Under the pieces are notes generated by a model, which saw only the letters and a list, made by a program, of their open reading frames with translations, made no database searches and was not told the origin of the DNA. From Sorangium aterium (GTDB lineage: Bacteria; Myxococcota_A; Polyangia; Polyangiales; Polyangiaceae): DNA of 64,000 nt. Made by a program: the position numbers and the translations under genes. The DNA lies in assembly GCF_028368935.1 (NCBI RefSeq), contig NZ_JAQNDK010000004.1, forward strand, positions 620,001-684,000, in the 5' to 3' direction. Below are positions 32,650 to 41,039 of this stretch, in pieces; within the stretch, counting starts at the first letter, position 1, and each line of letters begins with the position of its first letter.

Positions 32650-33053
32650 GGAAGGGCGCGACGCCATCCTCGATCCCGATGGGTGCGCAGCGGCGGTCGG
32701 CCGCGGCGCCCATGACCCAGGTCGAGGAGAGGGCGGGTGGCCGCCGCCCCGCCGTCGTGCTGGCCGACGGCGACCACTGAGACCGAGTCGCCCAGCTCAC
32801 CCGCGACAGCGACCACCGGAACGTCGGAGGTGACCCGCTGCTTCGAGCACGCGCTCCCGCGCGCATCGAGCGCTCCTCATTGGCAACCCATCCGGAGAGC
32901 GATGTAAGTCTCCCCAGAGCCCAGAGGGTCCCTGCTGGGATAGGTCCTCAGTCGGGGGCGAGCGGATTGGAAATTGGAAACCACATCGAACATAACCGCG
33001 GCCCGGTGCTCGCCTCTCTTGCCGCGCCGCTCCGGAAGAGAGTTGCCCGCCAC
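32650..33053 (-). pseudogene. Deleted lacI paralog of the 5654 gene
   Basis: From a GTG at 33053 the minus strand reads VAGNSLPERRGKRGEHRAAV, then MFDVV, closely matching the start of the intact LacI (MDDNSPPEGRIKRGGRRAAVMVDVA). After unrelated sequence it resumes with RERVLEA and SDVPVVAVAGELGDSVSVVA, then VGQHDGGAAATRPLLDLGHG, matching residues about 150-195 of the intact protein. Most of the DNA-binding domain and the whole C-terminal half are deleted. It lies between two LacI-type operators, as expected of a former local regulator. Confidence 0.8.
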
Positions 33054-33086
33054 CGAGTCCGAGCTTGGCCGCAGGGCGAATTGGTG

Positions 33087-33115
33087 TTGACATCGATAAT
33101 GTGAACGTTCACATT
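33087..33115 (+). promoter_or_regulatory. Promoter element with perfect LacI-type operator
   Basis: TTGACA (33087-33092) is followed by the perfect 18-bp palindrome AATGTGAACGTTCACATT (33098-33115). Its core TGTGAACGTTCACA has the central CG and TG..CA ends typical of LacI/GalR operators. The operator occupies the spacer and -10 position, as expected for repression. It lies about 100 bp upstream of the amidohydrolase gene. Confidence 0.7.
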
Positions 33116-33215
33116 GTGGCCTCCTTATTCGGCTTTGTCATGAGGGGGTCGTCATGCGCAGCGGCACCTTCGCTCTCGGGATCGAGTTCGGCACCGACTC
33201 CAAAAAGACTGCACC

Positions 33216-34247
33216 ATGAAAATACTCACGAGTATTCCGACGACTCTCGCCAAGCTGTGCCTGATGATGACGCTCTCGCCGCTCGCGGCGTGTGCATCCT
33301 CTTCCGCGACCACCGCGACGCCACCCGGGACGGCGGGCGACACGAGCAAAGCGGCGGCCCCGCTGGCCGTGCCGGCGGAAAAGCATGGTCCGATCCTCGA
33401 CACGCACATCCATCTCTACCAGGTCACGCGTCCGGGCGGCGTCGTTTGGCCGGAAGCCAAGCAGAAGCCGATCTACCGCGACGTGTTGCCCCCGGAGTAT
33501 GAAGCCATCGCGAAGCAGAATGGCGTCATCGGCACCGGCATCGTCGAAGCCAGCCCCGTCGTCGACGACAACTTCAAGGTCCTCGAGATGACGAAGGGCA
33601 ACGACTTCTTCAAGTTCCTCGTCGCGCAGCTCGAGATCGGCTCGCCGAGCTTCAGCGCCGATCTGGCGCGCCTCGCCGCGGACCCGCGCGTGGTCGGCAT
33701 TCGCGGCTTCCTCTGGAGCCCGAAGCTGACGCTCGACGCCAAGCAGCTCGCCTCGCTGGAGGAGCTCGCGGCCAAGGGCATGACGCTCGACATCATCAGC
33801 CGCGGCACCCTGAACCCGAAGGACAAGGTCGAGGCGCTCGCGACCGCGGTGCCCAAGCTCCGTATCATCATCGACCACCTGGCGGGCGCGAAAGGGCCGA
33901 CGCCGGATCCGGCCTGGGTCGACGCGGTTCAGCGGCTGGCCAAGCACCCGAACATCTACATCAAGTTCTCGTCGTTCTTTGACATGTACAACCCGGCCGC
34001 CACCGAGGACGATCCCTGGAAGGCGCCGACCGACCTCGCGGCGTACAAGGCGCACTTCGACGTGCTGATGAAGGCCTTCGGCGAAGACCGGCTGATCTGG
34101 GGCAGCAACTGGCCCGTCGTCGACATGGGCGGCAGCCTCGCGTCGGAGATCGAGGTCGCCGAGCTCTACCTCAAGGAGTTTGGTCAGGGAGCGCGTGACA
34201 AGGTCATGTACAAGAACGCGCAGAAGTTCTACGCGCGTCACCCCTGA
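33216..34247 (+). CDS. Lipoprotein amidohydrolase, candidate sugar lactonase (COG3618-like)
   Basis: 343 residues. A lipoprotein signal ends LSPLAAC (Cys at about 26). A TIM-barrel metal-dependent hydrolase follows, with DTHIHLYQ at the first strand (HxH metal site), VGIRGFLW, LRIIIDHLAG and the late LIWGSNWPVVD. Family members include L-fuconolactonase and L-rhamnonolactonase types. The usual late GSDWP has Asn for Asp here, which also occurs in some family members. Together with the downstream genes it most plausibly opens a sugar-acid lactone in the periplasm. It is the first gene of the operator-controlled plus-strand unit. Confidence 0.65.
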   Translation: MKILTSIPTTLAKLCLMMTLSPLAACASSSATTATPPGTAGDTSKAAAPLAVPAEKHGPILDTHIHLYQVTRPGGVVWPEAKQKPIYRDVLPPEYEAIAKQNGVIGTGIVEASPVVDDNFKVLEMTKGNDFFKFLVAQLEIGSPSFSADLARLAADPRVVGIRGFLWSPKLTLDAKQLASLEELAAKGMTLDIISRGTLNPKDKVEALATAVPKLRIIIDHLAGAKGPTPDPAWVDAVQRLAKHPNIYIKFSSFFDMYNPAATEDDPWKAPTDLAAYKAHFDVLMKAFGEDRLIWGSNWPVVDMGGSLASEIEVAELYLKEFGQGARDKVMYKNAQKFYARHP

Positions 34248-34442
34248 ACAGCGGCGTCCCGAGCGCCACGGCGAAGGCGGCGCCCGCCGCCCCGCTCACC
34301 GATCGTAAAGCAACGCCACGTCGCTTCGGCTTCGGCCATTCGACATGGAGCTCTGTTCTTTGGCAGGACGAAGCGGCCCCGGCTGCGGAGCGCGCCGTGA
34401 GAGCCGCGAGTGAACGAAGTCGCTCAGCGAGGCAATGACAGC

Positions 34443-35456
34443 ATGAAAGCCCTGACGATCACCGGTCCGTCGGTTGCACAGGTGAGCCAGATCCGCGAGC
34501 CCAAACCGGCGCACGATGAGGTGTTGATCCGCGTGCAACGGGTCGGTTTGTGCGGCTCCGACTTGAACACGTTCTTGGGCAAGAACCCGATGGTGACGTA
34601 CCCTCGGGTGCTGGGGCACGAGGTGGCCGGCACCATCGTGGAGCTCGGCTCGGGCGTCGAGGCGGACTGGCGCGTCGGTACCGACGTCACGTTCACGCCC
34701 TACACGGCGTGCGGCGGGTGTCCCTCGTGCCGCGCGGGACGGCGCAACGCCTGCCGCGACAACAAGACCATGGGCGTGCAGCGCGACGGCGCGCTGACCG
34801 AGCTCGTGGCCGTCCCGTACCAGAAGCTCTTCACGTCACGGAAGCTGAACCTCACGGAGCTCGCGCTCGTCGAGCCGTTCTCGGTAGGCTTTCACGCGGC
34901 CGCGCGAGGGCGCGTCGAGGCCGGCGAGACCGTGCTGGTGATGGGCTGTGGCGGCGTGGGGCTCGGGGCCATCGCCGGCGCGGTGAGCCGCGGCGCGCGC
35001 GTGATCGCGCTCGACACGCAGGACGAAAAGTTCGCGCTCGCCAGGGCGCTCGGCGCGCGGGAGGCGGTGCTCGGGGACGCCGATGCACGCCAACGCGTGA
35101 TGGACCTGACGAACGGCGACGGGCCGGATGTCGTCATCGAAGCCGTGGGCGCGACCGCGACTTACCGCAACGCCGTGGACTGGGTGAAATTTTGCGGCCG
35201 AGTCGTGTACATCGGGTACGGCAAAGAGCCGGTGAGCTACGAGACCAGGCTGTTCGTGATGAAGGAGCTCGACATCCTCGGCTCGCGCAACTGCCTGAAC
35301 GAGTTCTCGGACGTGATCGCCTTCTTCGAGCGACGCACGTTCGACCCGAACATCCTGATTTCGAGATCGATCCCCATCGAAGGCGCGCCAGAGGCGCTCG
35401 CCGACTGGGCAGCCCACCCCGGTCGAACGTCCAAGATCATGGTGAGCATGTCGTGA
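34443..35456 (+). CDS. Zinc alcohol dehydrogenase, candidate L-galactonate 5-dehydrogenase
   Basis: 337 residues, medium-chain dehydrogenase. Catalytic zinc ligands are in GLCGSDLN and LGHEVAG; four Cys of the structural zinc site are in CGGCPSCRAGRRNAC; the NAD-binding loop is MGCGGVGLGAIAGA. It resembles the YjjN/LgoD-type enzymes that oxidise L-galactonate to D-tagaturonate and related L-gulonate dehydrogenases (CG.D......YPRVLGHE pattern). The ATG at 34443 was preferred over an upstream in-frame GTG (34410) because homology starts there and GAGGC lies upstream. It lies between the lactonase-like gene and the UxaB-like reductase, which fits this step. Confidence 0.75.
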   Translation: MKALTITGPSVAQVSQIREPKPAHDEVLIRVQRVGLCGSDLNTFLGKNPMVTYPRVLGHEVAGTIVELGSGVEADWRVGTDVTFTPYTACGGCPSCRAGRRNACRDNKTMGVQRDGALTELVAVPYQKLFTSRKLNLTELALVEPFSVGFHAAARGRVEAGETVLVMGCGGVGLGAIAGAVSRGARVIALDTQDEKFALARALGAREAVLGDADARQRVMDLTNGDGPDVVIEAVGATATYRNAVDWVKFCGRVVYIGYGKEPVSYETRLFVMKELDILGSRNCLNEFSDVIAFFERRTFDPNILISRSIPIEGAPEALADWAAHPGRTSKIMVSMS

Positions 35457-35494
35457 GCGTGCGCGATTCAGCGCCTTCACTGAAGGGATTTCGG

Positions 35495-35608
35495 ATGAAG
35501 ACGATCCATCGGTTTCTGCAGCTGAAGAACCTGCTCTCGAAGCGCGACCCCGGGTCGACCGTGTTGCCGAGCGCGACCGGGATCCTCGTATGGGTACGCG
35601 CCTGCTGA
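35495..35608 (+). CDS. Small ORF between dehydrogenase and reductase genes
   Basis: 37 codons (MKTIHRFLQLKNLLSKRDPG and on), preceded by GAAGGGATTTCGG. It may be a short leader peptide or the stub of a permease gene. There is no firm homology. Confidence 0.25.
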   Translation: MKTIHRFLQLKNLLSKRDPGSTVLPSATGILVWVRAC

Positions 35609-35625
35609 GCCGCCGGAGCACTGAC

Positions 35626-36756
35626 ATGGGCAATCCGATTCTTCAGTTCGGCACGAGCCGGTTCCTGCAGGCTCACGCGGACTTTTTCATCTCGGAGGCG
35701 CTCGGCGCCGGCCGCGCGCTCGGGACCATCACCGTGGTGCAGACCACGTCGAACCCCGAGAGCCGCGCGCGCATCGACGCGCTGCGCGCGCAGGGGCGTT
35801 ACCCCGTGCGGATCCGCGGGCTGCGCCGCGAACAGGTCGTCGATACGACGATCGAATGCAGCTCGATCACGGAAGCGCTCGATGCGAACACCGACTGGCC
35901 GCTCGTGCGCGAGCGCTTCGCGAACGATGCGCGCGTCGTGATCTCGAACACGAGCGACAGCGGATACGCCTGCTTGCCCGAGGACACGGCGACATTGCTC
36001 GCGCCCGGCGCGGGCGTGCCGCGCGGGTTCGCCGCGAAGCTCGTCACCTTGCTGCTCGCACGCTTCGAGGCGGGCGCCGCGCCGCTCACGCTGCTGCCTT
36101 GCGAGCTCGTCTCGAACAACGGTGACACGCTGCGCGCGCTCGTCGCCGGCCTCGCGCGCCAATGGGGCGCCGATGCCGCCTTCCTGCGCTACATCGAGCA
36201 CACGTGCATCTGGGTGAACTCGCTGGTCGACCGGATCGTCTCCGAGCCGATCCGCCCCGTCGGCGCGATCGCCGAGCCCTACGCGCTCTGGGCGATCGAG
36301 CGGCGCGAGGGCATGGTGCTGCCGTGCCAGCATGAAGCGATGATCGTGACGGACGACCTGCTCCATTACGAACGCTTGAAGCTGCTGCTCCTGAACCTCG
36401 GGCACACCTACCTCGCCGAGCGCTGGCAGCTGGACGGGCGCCCCTCGGACGAGAACACGCTGCGCGCGATGCGCGATCCGGCCTTGCGCGCCGATCTCGA
36501 GGCGCTCTGGCGCGACGAGGTGGTCCCCGTCTTCGACGCGCTCGGCAAGGGCGCTGCCGCGCGCGCCTACCTCGACGAGGTGCGCCAGCGCTTCCAGAAC
36601 CCGTTCCTCGATCACCGGCTCTCCGACATCGCGCGCAACCATGGCGAAAAGAAGCGGCGCCGCTTCGGGCCCGTGATCGAGCTCGCGCGCGAGCTCGGCC
36701 TGAACCTCGATCAGCCCCGGCTGCACGCGGCGCTTCGCACGGCCGTGCCCGCATGA
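35626..36756 (+). CDS. uxaB: Tagaturonate/mannonate reductase-like, mannitol dehydrogenase family
   Basis: 376 residues, shorter than typical UxaB (about 480). Early ILQFGTSRFLQAHADFFISE gives the nucleotide-binding start, VVISNTSDSGY and LTLLPCELVSNNGD are the conserved middle motifs, and IWVNSLVDRIVSEPI carries the N..VDRI signature of this long-chain dehydrogenase family. It would reduce D-tagaturonate to D-altronate. The ATG at 35626 follows CCGGAG at a good distance; ATG 35590 is in frame but overlaps a small ORF. Fructuronate reductase activity is the main alternative. Confidence 0.75.
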   Translation: MGNPILQFGTSRFLQAHADFFISEALGAGRALGTITVVQTTSNPESRARIDALRAQGRYPVRIRGLRREQVVDTTIECSSITEALDANTDWPLVRERFANDARVVISNTSDSGYACLPEDTATLLAPGAGVPRGFAAKLVTLLLARFEAGAAPLTLLPCELVSNNGDTLRALVAGLARQWGADAAFLRYIEHTCIWVNSLVDRIVSEPIRPVGAIAEPYALWAIERREGMVLPCQHEAMIVTDDLLHYERLKLLLLNLGHTYLAERWQLDGRPSDENTLRAMRDPALRADLEALWRDEVVPVFDALGKGAAARAYLDEVRQRFQNPFLDHRLSDIARNHGEKKRRRFGPVIELARELGLNLDQPRLHAALRTAVPA

Positions 36757-36787
36757 GCATGTGAGGCTGCCCAAAGGAGACATGTAG

Positions 36788-38101
36788 ATGAGAAAGATGC
36801 GTTGGGTCGTGCTCTTCCTGTGCTTTCTCGCGGTCGCCGTCAACTACATCGATCGCGCCAATCTGGCGGTCGCGGCGCCCCAGATCGAGAAGGAGCTCGG
36901 GATCGGCCCCGCCCAGATGGGGTTCATCATGAGCGGCTTTTTCTGGACCTACGCGCTCATGCAGATGCCGTTCGGCTGGTTCGTCGACCGTGTGGGCGCG
37001 CGCATCGCGCTGCCGATCGCCGTCGGCTGGTGGTCGCTGTTCACCGCGGCGACCGCCGGCGTATCGAGCGTCGCGGCCATGTTCGGCTGCCGATTGCTGC
37101 TCGGCGTGGGCGAAGCCGGCGCCTACCCGGCCTGCGCCAAGCTCGTGAGCCAATGGTTCAAGCCGCGCGAGCGCGCGCTCGCGACGGGCATCTTCGACAG
37201 CGGTGCGCGCGTCGGCTCGGCGCTGTCGATTCCCCTCGTCGCGCTCATCATCGACTCGTTCGGATGGAAGGCGGCCTTCATCATCACGGGCCTGTTCGGC
37301 GCGGTGTGGATCCTCGGCTGGGTCGTCATCTACCGCAGCCCCGCGCACGGCGACATGACGGGCGCGCAGGACGTCGTCCACGCAGCGCCCGCCGAGGACG
37401 CGCAGAACAGCGTGACGTGGGCGTCGCTCTTCCGCCACCGCACGCTCTGGGGCATGATGCTCGGCTTCTTCTGCCTCAATTTCACCAATTACTTCTTCAT
37501 CACGTGGTTCCCGAGCTACCTCGTGCAGACGCGCGGCTTCTCGCTCAAGTCGCTCGGCACGTTCGGCATGATCCCCGCGCTGATGGCGATTCCGGGCGGC
37601 TGGATCGGCGGCTTCGTCTCCGACGCGCTCTATCGCCGTGGCTGGAGCCTCACCGCCGCGCGCAAGACCTGCATGGTCGGCGGCATGCTGGTGTCGTCGA
37701 CGATCACGCTGTCGGCGTTGACCTCCAACATCTATCTGATGCTCGCCTGCTTCGGCATATCCTACGCGAGCCTTGCGTTCGCCGGCGCCAGCGTCTGGTC
37801 CCTTCCCGGCGACGTCGCGCCCACGCCGCGCCACGTGGCTTCGATCAGCGGCATCCAGAACTTTGCGTCGAACCTGGCCGGCATCGTCATCACGACGTTC
37901 ACCGGCGTGATGGTCTCGCTGACCCAAGGATCGTTCACGATCCCGCTCGTCGTGGCGGGCGGCTTCTGCCTGCTCGGCGCGTTCAGCTACCTCGTCATCG
38001 TCGGCAAGATCGAGCCGCTCCAGGTCAGGTCGGCGCCGATCGCCGCGAGGTACCCCAGCCTGGATATTGACCGAGATAGCTCGCCTACGAGCGCAGGATG
38101 A
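36788..38101 (+). CDS. MFS sugar-acid transporter (anion:cation symporter type)
   Basis: 437 residues, about 12 membrane segments. The N-terminus has the NYIDRANLAVAAPQI motif of the hexuronate/galactonate symporter family (ExuT, GudP, LgoT), and WFVDRVGARIALP and GVGEAGAYPACAKLVSQWF are also typical. AAAGGAGACATGTAG precedes the ATG, a strong ribosome site. It lies 31 bp after the reductase gene and probably shares its transcript, importing the substrate of this pathway. The wording of the N-terminus is like proteobacterial transporters, which is compatible with transfer. Confidence 0.85.
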   Translation: MRKMRWVVLFLCFLAVAVNYIDRANLAVAAPQIEKELGIGPAQMGFIMSGFFWTYALMQMPFGWFVDRVGARIALPIAVGWWSLFTAATAGVSSVAAMFGCRLLLGVGEAGAYPACAKLVSQWFKPRERALATGIFDSGARVGSALSIPLVALIIDSFGWKAAFIITGLFGAVWILGWVVIYRSPAHGDMTGAQDVVHAAPAEDAQNSVTWASLFRHRTLWGMMLGFFCLNFTNYFFITWFPSYLVQTRGFSLKSLGTFGMIPALMAIPGGWIGGFVSDALYRRGWSLTAARKTCMVGGMLVSSTITLSALTSNIYLMLACFGISYASLAFAGASVWSLPGDVAPTPRHVASISGIQNFASNLAGIVITTFTGVMVSLTQGSFTIPLVVAGGFCLLGAFSYLVIVGKIEPLQVRSAPIAARYPSLDIDRDSSPTSAG

Positions 38102-38181
38102 GGTCGTCCATCCGGTTCGGTAACCGGAGGAGGCTAGAGCGACAAGCGGGTTGAATCCGCACGCAGACAGCGAGAAATCGA

Positions 38182-38232
38182 GACGCCAAAAGACGCCAAG
38201 GTTTTCTTGTTTTCTTGGCGCCTCTTGGCGTC
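38182..38232. terminator. Bidirectional stem-loop between transporter and uxaA
   Basis: GACGCCAAAAGACGCCAAG (38182-38200) pairs with CTTGGCGCCTCTTGGCGTC (38214-38232) with two mismatches, and the loop is T-rich (TTTTCTTGTTTT). It lies between two convergent genes. Confidence 0.75.
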
Positions 38233-38337
38233 TTGGCGGCTCATTCCTCTGGTTTTCAAGCTGATCGGTTTTCTAGGCGGGCCGTTCGACGTGCGGCGGA
38301 ACGAGGCCGAGCCTGGCCTCCGACAGGCGTCGTAGGC

Positions 38338-39825
38338 TCAAAGGGTGACGCCCCGCTTCCAAAGTGCGATCTCGCGCTCGCCGTTCTCCTCGGCGCGGGT
38401 TGGACGGCCGGAGGCGGTGGCCAACACCAGGTCCATCAGGGCGTCGGCGGCCGCGTCCATGGATTCGCCCGAGGCGATGCGGCCGGCGTCGAAGTCGATC
38501 CAGCGCTGCTTGCGCTGGGCCAGGCTGGAGTTGGTGGCGAGCTTGAGGGTCGGCGCGGGGAAACCGAGGGGCGTGCCCCGGCCGGTGGTGAAGAGGATGA
38601 CCGTCGCGCCGGCGGCTGCGAGCGCTGTGGACGAGACCGCGTCGTTGCCGGGGGCCTCCAGCAGAGCCACGCCAGGCGTGCCGCGGATCTGCCCGCCGTA
38701 GTGGACCACCTCGGTCACCGGGGCGCGGCCGGCCTTCTGCACCGCGCCCAGGGACTTTTCCTCCAGCGTCGTGATGCCGCCGGCGATGTTGCCGGGCGAG
38801 GGGTTCTCCGACACCGGCTCGCCGTGGGCGATGAAGTAGCTCTTGAAGTTGTTCACCACGCCGACGATGCCCTCATAGACCGCCTCGCTCTCGGCGCGGG
38901 TCATGAGCAGGCGCTCGGCGCCGAAGATCTCCGGGATCTCGGTCAGGATGGCCGAGCCACCGGCGGCGCAGACCTTGTCGGCGATGCGACCCACAAGCGG
39001 GTTGGCGGTCAGCCCCGAGAAGCCGTCCGAGCCGCCGCACTTGAGGCCGATCACCAGGTCGGAGACGGGGCAGGGCTCGCGGCGGTCCCGCTCGACGATC
39101 CTCACCAGTTCCTCGACGGCCTCGAGGCCCGCCTCGAGCTCGTCCTCGGCCGTCTGGGCGGTGAAGGACCGCAGGCGATCGGGATCGAGGTGCGGGGCGC
39201 TCTCGAGGAGCGGGCCGAGCTGGTTGTTCTCGCAGCCCAGGCCGATGATCAGCACTCCGCCCGCGTTCGGGTGGCCGGCCAGGGCAACGGTCATCCGGCG
39301 GGTGGCATCGAGGTCGCCCCCCAGCTGGGAGCAACCGAAGGGGTGGGTGAGGGCGTAGACTCCGTCCACCCGGCCCTTGAAGCGTCTGTCCGCCTCGGCG
39401 GCCACCTTCTGGGCGGTGCGCGCGACGCAGCCCACCGTCGATAGGATCCAGATCTCGTTGCGGGTCCCCACCCGCCCGTCCTTCCGCCGGTAGCCCATGA
39501 AGGTGCGGTCTTCGGTGGCGGGAAGGGGATCAGGGGTCGTGGGCTCGTAGGTGTAGGTGTCGAGGCCGGAGAGCGCGGTGGCCAGGTTGTGCGTGTGCAC
39601 GTGATCGCCCGGCTTTATGTCCACTGTCGCCCGCCCGATTGGCCAGCCGTACTTCCGCACCAGCTCGCCAGCGGCCATCGCGCGCAGCGCCACCTTGTGT
39701 CCGGCCGGGATGTCGACGCGGGCGGTGATCGCGTCGGCCACCGAATCGCCGGCGGCCAGGCCGCGCACGGCGACGGCCACATCATCTCGGGGATCGATCT
39801 GCAACAGGGAGGCTGCCACGCTCAT
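38338..39825 (-). CDS. uxaA: Altronate dehydratase
   Basis: 495 residues, the expected length. An N-terminal SAF domain (about 5-95, ending HVHTHNLATAL) is followed by the dehydratase body: GYRRKDGRVGTRNEIWIL, TVGCVARTAQ, THPFGCSQLGGD and LKCGGSDGFSGLTANP, all signatures of the altronate/galactarate dehydratase family. It converts D-altronate to 2-keto-3-deoxygluconate. The start at 39825 (MSVAAS) gives a full-length SAF domain. It faces the transporter gene across a strong bidirectional terminator, and its product is the substrate of KdgK at 30895. Confidence 0.93.
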   Translation of the reverse strand: MSVAASLLQIDPRDDVAVAVRGLAAGDSVADAITARVDIPAGHKVALRAMAAGELVRKYGWPIGRATVDIKPGDHVHTHNLATALSGLDTYTYEPTTPDPLPATEDRTFMGYRRKDGRVGTRNEIWILSTVGCVARTAQKVAAEADRRFKGRVDGVYALTHPFGCSQLGGDLDATRRMTVALAGHPNAGGVLIIGLGCENNQLGPLLESAPHLDPDRLRSFTAQTAEDELEAGLEAVEELVRIVERDRREPCPVSDLVIGLKCGGSDGFSGLTANPLVGRIADKVCAAGGSAILTEIPEIFGAERLLMTRAESEAVYEGIVGVVNNFKSYFIAHGEPVSENPSPGNIAGGITTLEEKSLGAVQKAGRAPVTEVVHYGGQIRGTPGVALLEAPGNDAVSSTALAAAGATVILFTTGRGTPLGFPAPTLKLATNSSLAQRKQRWIDFDAGRIASGESMDAAADALMDLVLATASGRPTRAEENGEREIALWKRGVTL

Positions 39826-39850
39826 TTCATCGATGGTAACCGGCGTCGTT

Positions 39851-40012
39851 TGGCGCGGCAAGTTGGAGGGCAACCTCAGGTCGCTGCTCGAACGCGCGGA
39901 GCCCGGCACGTACCGCGCGCCGCCCGTGCGGCGGGTCCACATCCCGAAGGGGACCGACAGGGATATACGCGCAGTAGCGCGGATCCTCGGCGCGATCTAC
40001 GAGCAGGACTTC
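39851..40012 (+). pseudogene. Fragment of a group II intron reverse transcriptase
   Basis: The plus strand reads NLRSLLERAEPGTYRAPPVR, RVHIPKGT, then after an apparent deletion ARILGAIYEQDF. This is the pattern of group II intron reverse transcriptases (L...L..G.Y...PVRRV.IPKG, then Q.A....L..IYE..F). The RPIGIP segment between them is missing and nothing of the YADD domain remains. It fills the whole gap between uxaA and the Cip1-like gene. Confidence 0.65.
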
Positions 40013-41039
40013 ACTCCTCGCAGCCGATCCGCTCGTCGTCCAGCGCGACGTCATCGATCCACGCGGTGAACCCCGGCGGCGCGCTCTGGTAGTTGTTCCA
40101 CCCGACCCGGACCTCGCTGAACGCGTCCGGGATCTCCGAGCCCGAGTAGTTGCCCGGCCCGTTCGCGATGCTGATCTGGTCGAGGAGCTCGCCGTCCAGG
40201 TAGAAGTCGTAGCGCTGCGTTGGACCGTCGATGTGCCACTCGACGCAGTGCCACTGGTCCTCATAGTACCAGCGGTACGCGCTCCCCTTGCCGAACTCCG
40301 CCCCCGCGGGCTGCACGTTGTAGAGGTACTGGATGTGCGACCCGTTGCCGTCATTGTCCCAGCCGTCCTTGTCTTCCTTCACCGTGTCCACGACGCGGAC
40401 CTCCTGGGCGCCCGTCGTGGGGCCGTTGCCGTACAGCGCAACGAGCGTCGAATGGACGAACGCGTCAGGCACCGGCCGCTGCACCCGGTAGCGGATACGG
40501 CCCCAGTGCCCGCTCCCGAGCTGAGAAGCGTCGTGATAGATGCGCCGCTCCCCGTTCGCGACGGGGCCCATCTTCAGCGCGTGCTTGCCGTGCGCGGCCT
40601 GATCGTCGGCGACCGCGACCGGCTCACCATGCTTGGTCCAGCCCTGCGGAACGCCGCCCACGTCGGTGTCCTCGAAATCTTCGCAGAGGATGTACCTGCC
40701 GGACGCGCAGCCCGTCAGGGAGGTCTCGCCGCCGCCCGAGCCGGCTTGCCCGTCACCGCCCGAGCCCGTTTGCCCGCCGCCGCCCGAGCCGGTTTGCCCG
40801 GCGCCGCCCGAGCCGGTTTGCCCGGCGCCGCCCGAGCCGGTTTGCCCGCCGCCGCTCGACGAGCTGCTCGTGAGGCCCCCGCCGTCGCCGCCAGCCCCGC
40901 CGCTGCCGGTCGTACCGGTGCTGGTCGCGCCACCGCTTCCGTCGCCTCCACCGGAGCTCGAGTCCGAGGAGGTTGAATTGCAGCCCACGTGGAATGCAAT
41001 GAGGGCCAAGGTAAGGCTCACAGCGTGAACACGATGCAT
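40011..41039 (-). CDS. Secreted Cip1-like polysaccharide-associated protein with repetitive linker
   Basis: 342 residues. The N-terminal signal ends in FHVGC, a poor lipobox, so lipidation is uncertain. Residues about 25-108 are a Ser/Gly linker including four GAGQTGSG-type repeats. The C-terminal ~230 residues (from GCASGRYILCEDFEDTDVGG) form a beta-jelly-roll domain resembling the Cip1 core (DWHCVEW-type EDQWHCVEWHIDG, RYDFYLDGELLDQI, FTAWIDDVALDDERIGC). Cip1 is a fungal cellulose-associated protein, and bacterial relatives are common in cellulose degraders. GGAGGTCC precedes the ATG. It is probably surface-exposed and acts on or binds plant polysaccharide. Confidence 0.7.
   Translation of the reverse strand: MHRVHAVSLTLALIAFHVGCNSTSSDSSSGGGDGSGGATSTGTTGSGGAGGDGGGLTSSSSSGGGQTGSGGAGQTGSGGAGQTGSGGGGQTGSGGDGQAGSGGGETSLTGCASGRYILCEDFEDTDVGGVPQGWTKHGEPVAVADDQAAHGKHALKMGPVANGERRIYHDASQLGSGHWGRIRYRVQRPVPDAFVHSTLVALYGNGPTTGAQEVRVVDTVKEDKDGWDNDGNGSHIQYLYNVQPAGAEFGKGSAYRWYYEDQWHCVEWHIDGPTQRYDFYLDGELLDQISIANGPGNYSGSEIPDAFSEVRVGWNNYQSAPPGFTAWIDDVALDDERIGCEE
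40775..40850. repeat. 24-bp in-frame tandem repeat encoding the linker
   Basis: Three to four copies of a 24-bp unit containing CCCGAGCCGGTTTGCCCG lie within the Cip1-like gene and encode QTGSGGAG. They are nearly identical. Confidence 0.8.

Larger units (their letters stand above)
31984..33215. other. 1.2-kb regulatory and pseudogene region between divergent sugar-acid operons
   Basis: It contains the kduD remnant, a spaced inverted repeat (32258-32286), two LacI-type operators (32614-32631 and 33098-33115), a lacI pseudogene (32650-33053) and a -35-like TTGACA. I see nothing coding in 32120-32610. Confidence 0.6.

Noticed and set aside
35495-35608. ABC-transporter permease stub
   Set aside because: The 37-residue product vaguely resembles a permease N-terminus, but the match is too weak to name it.
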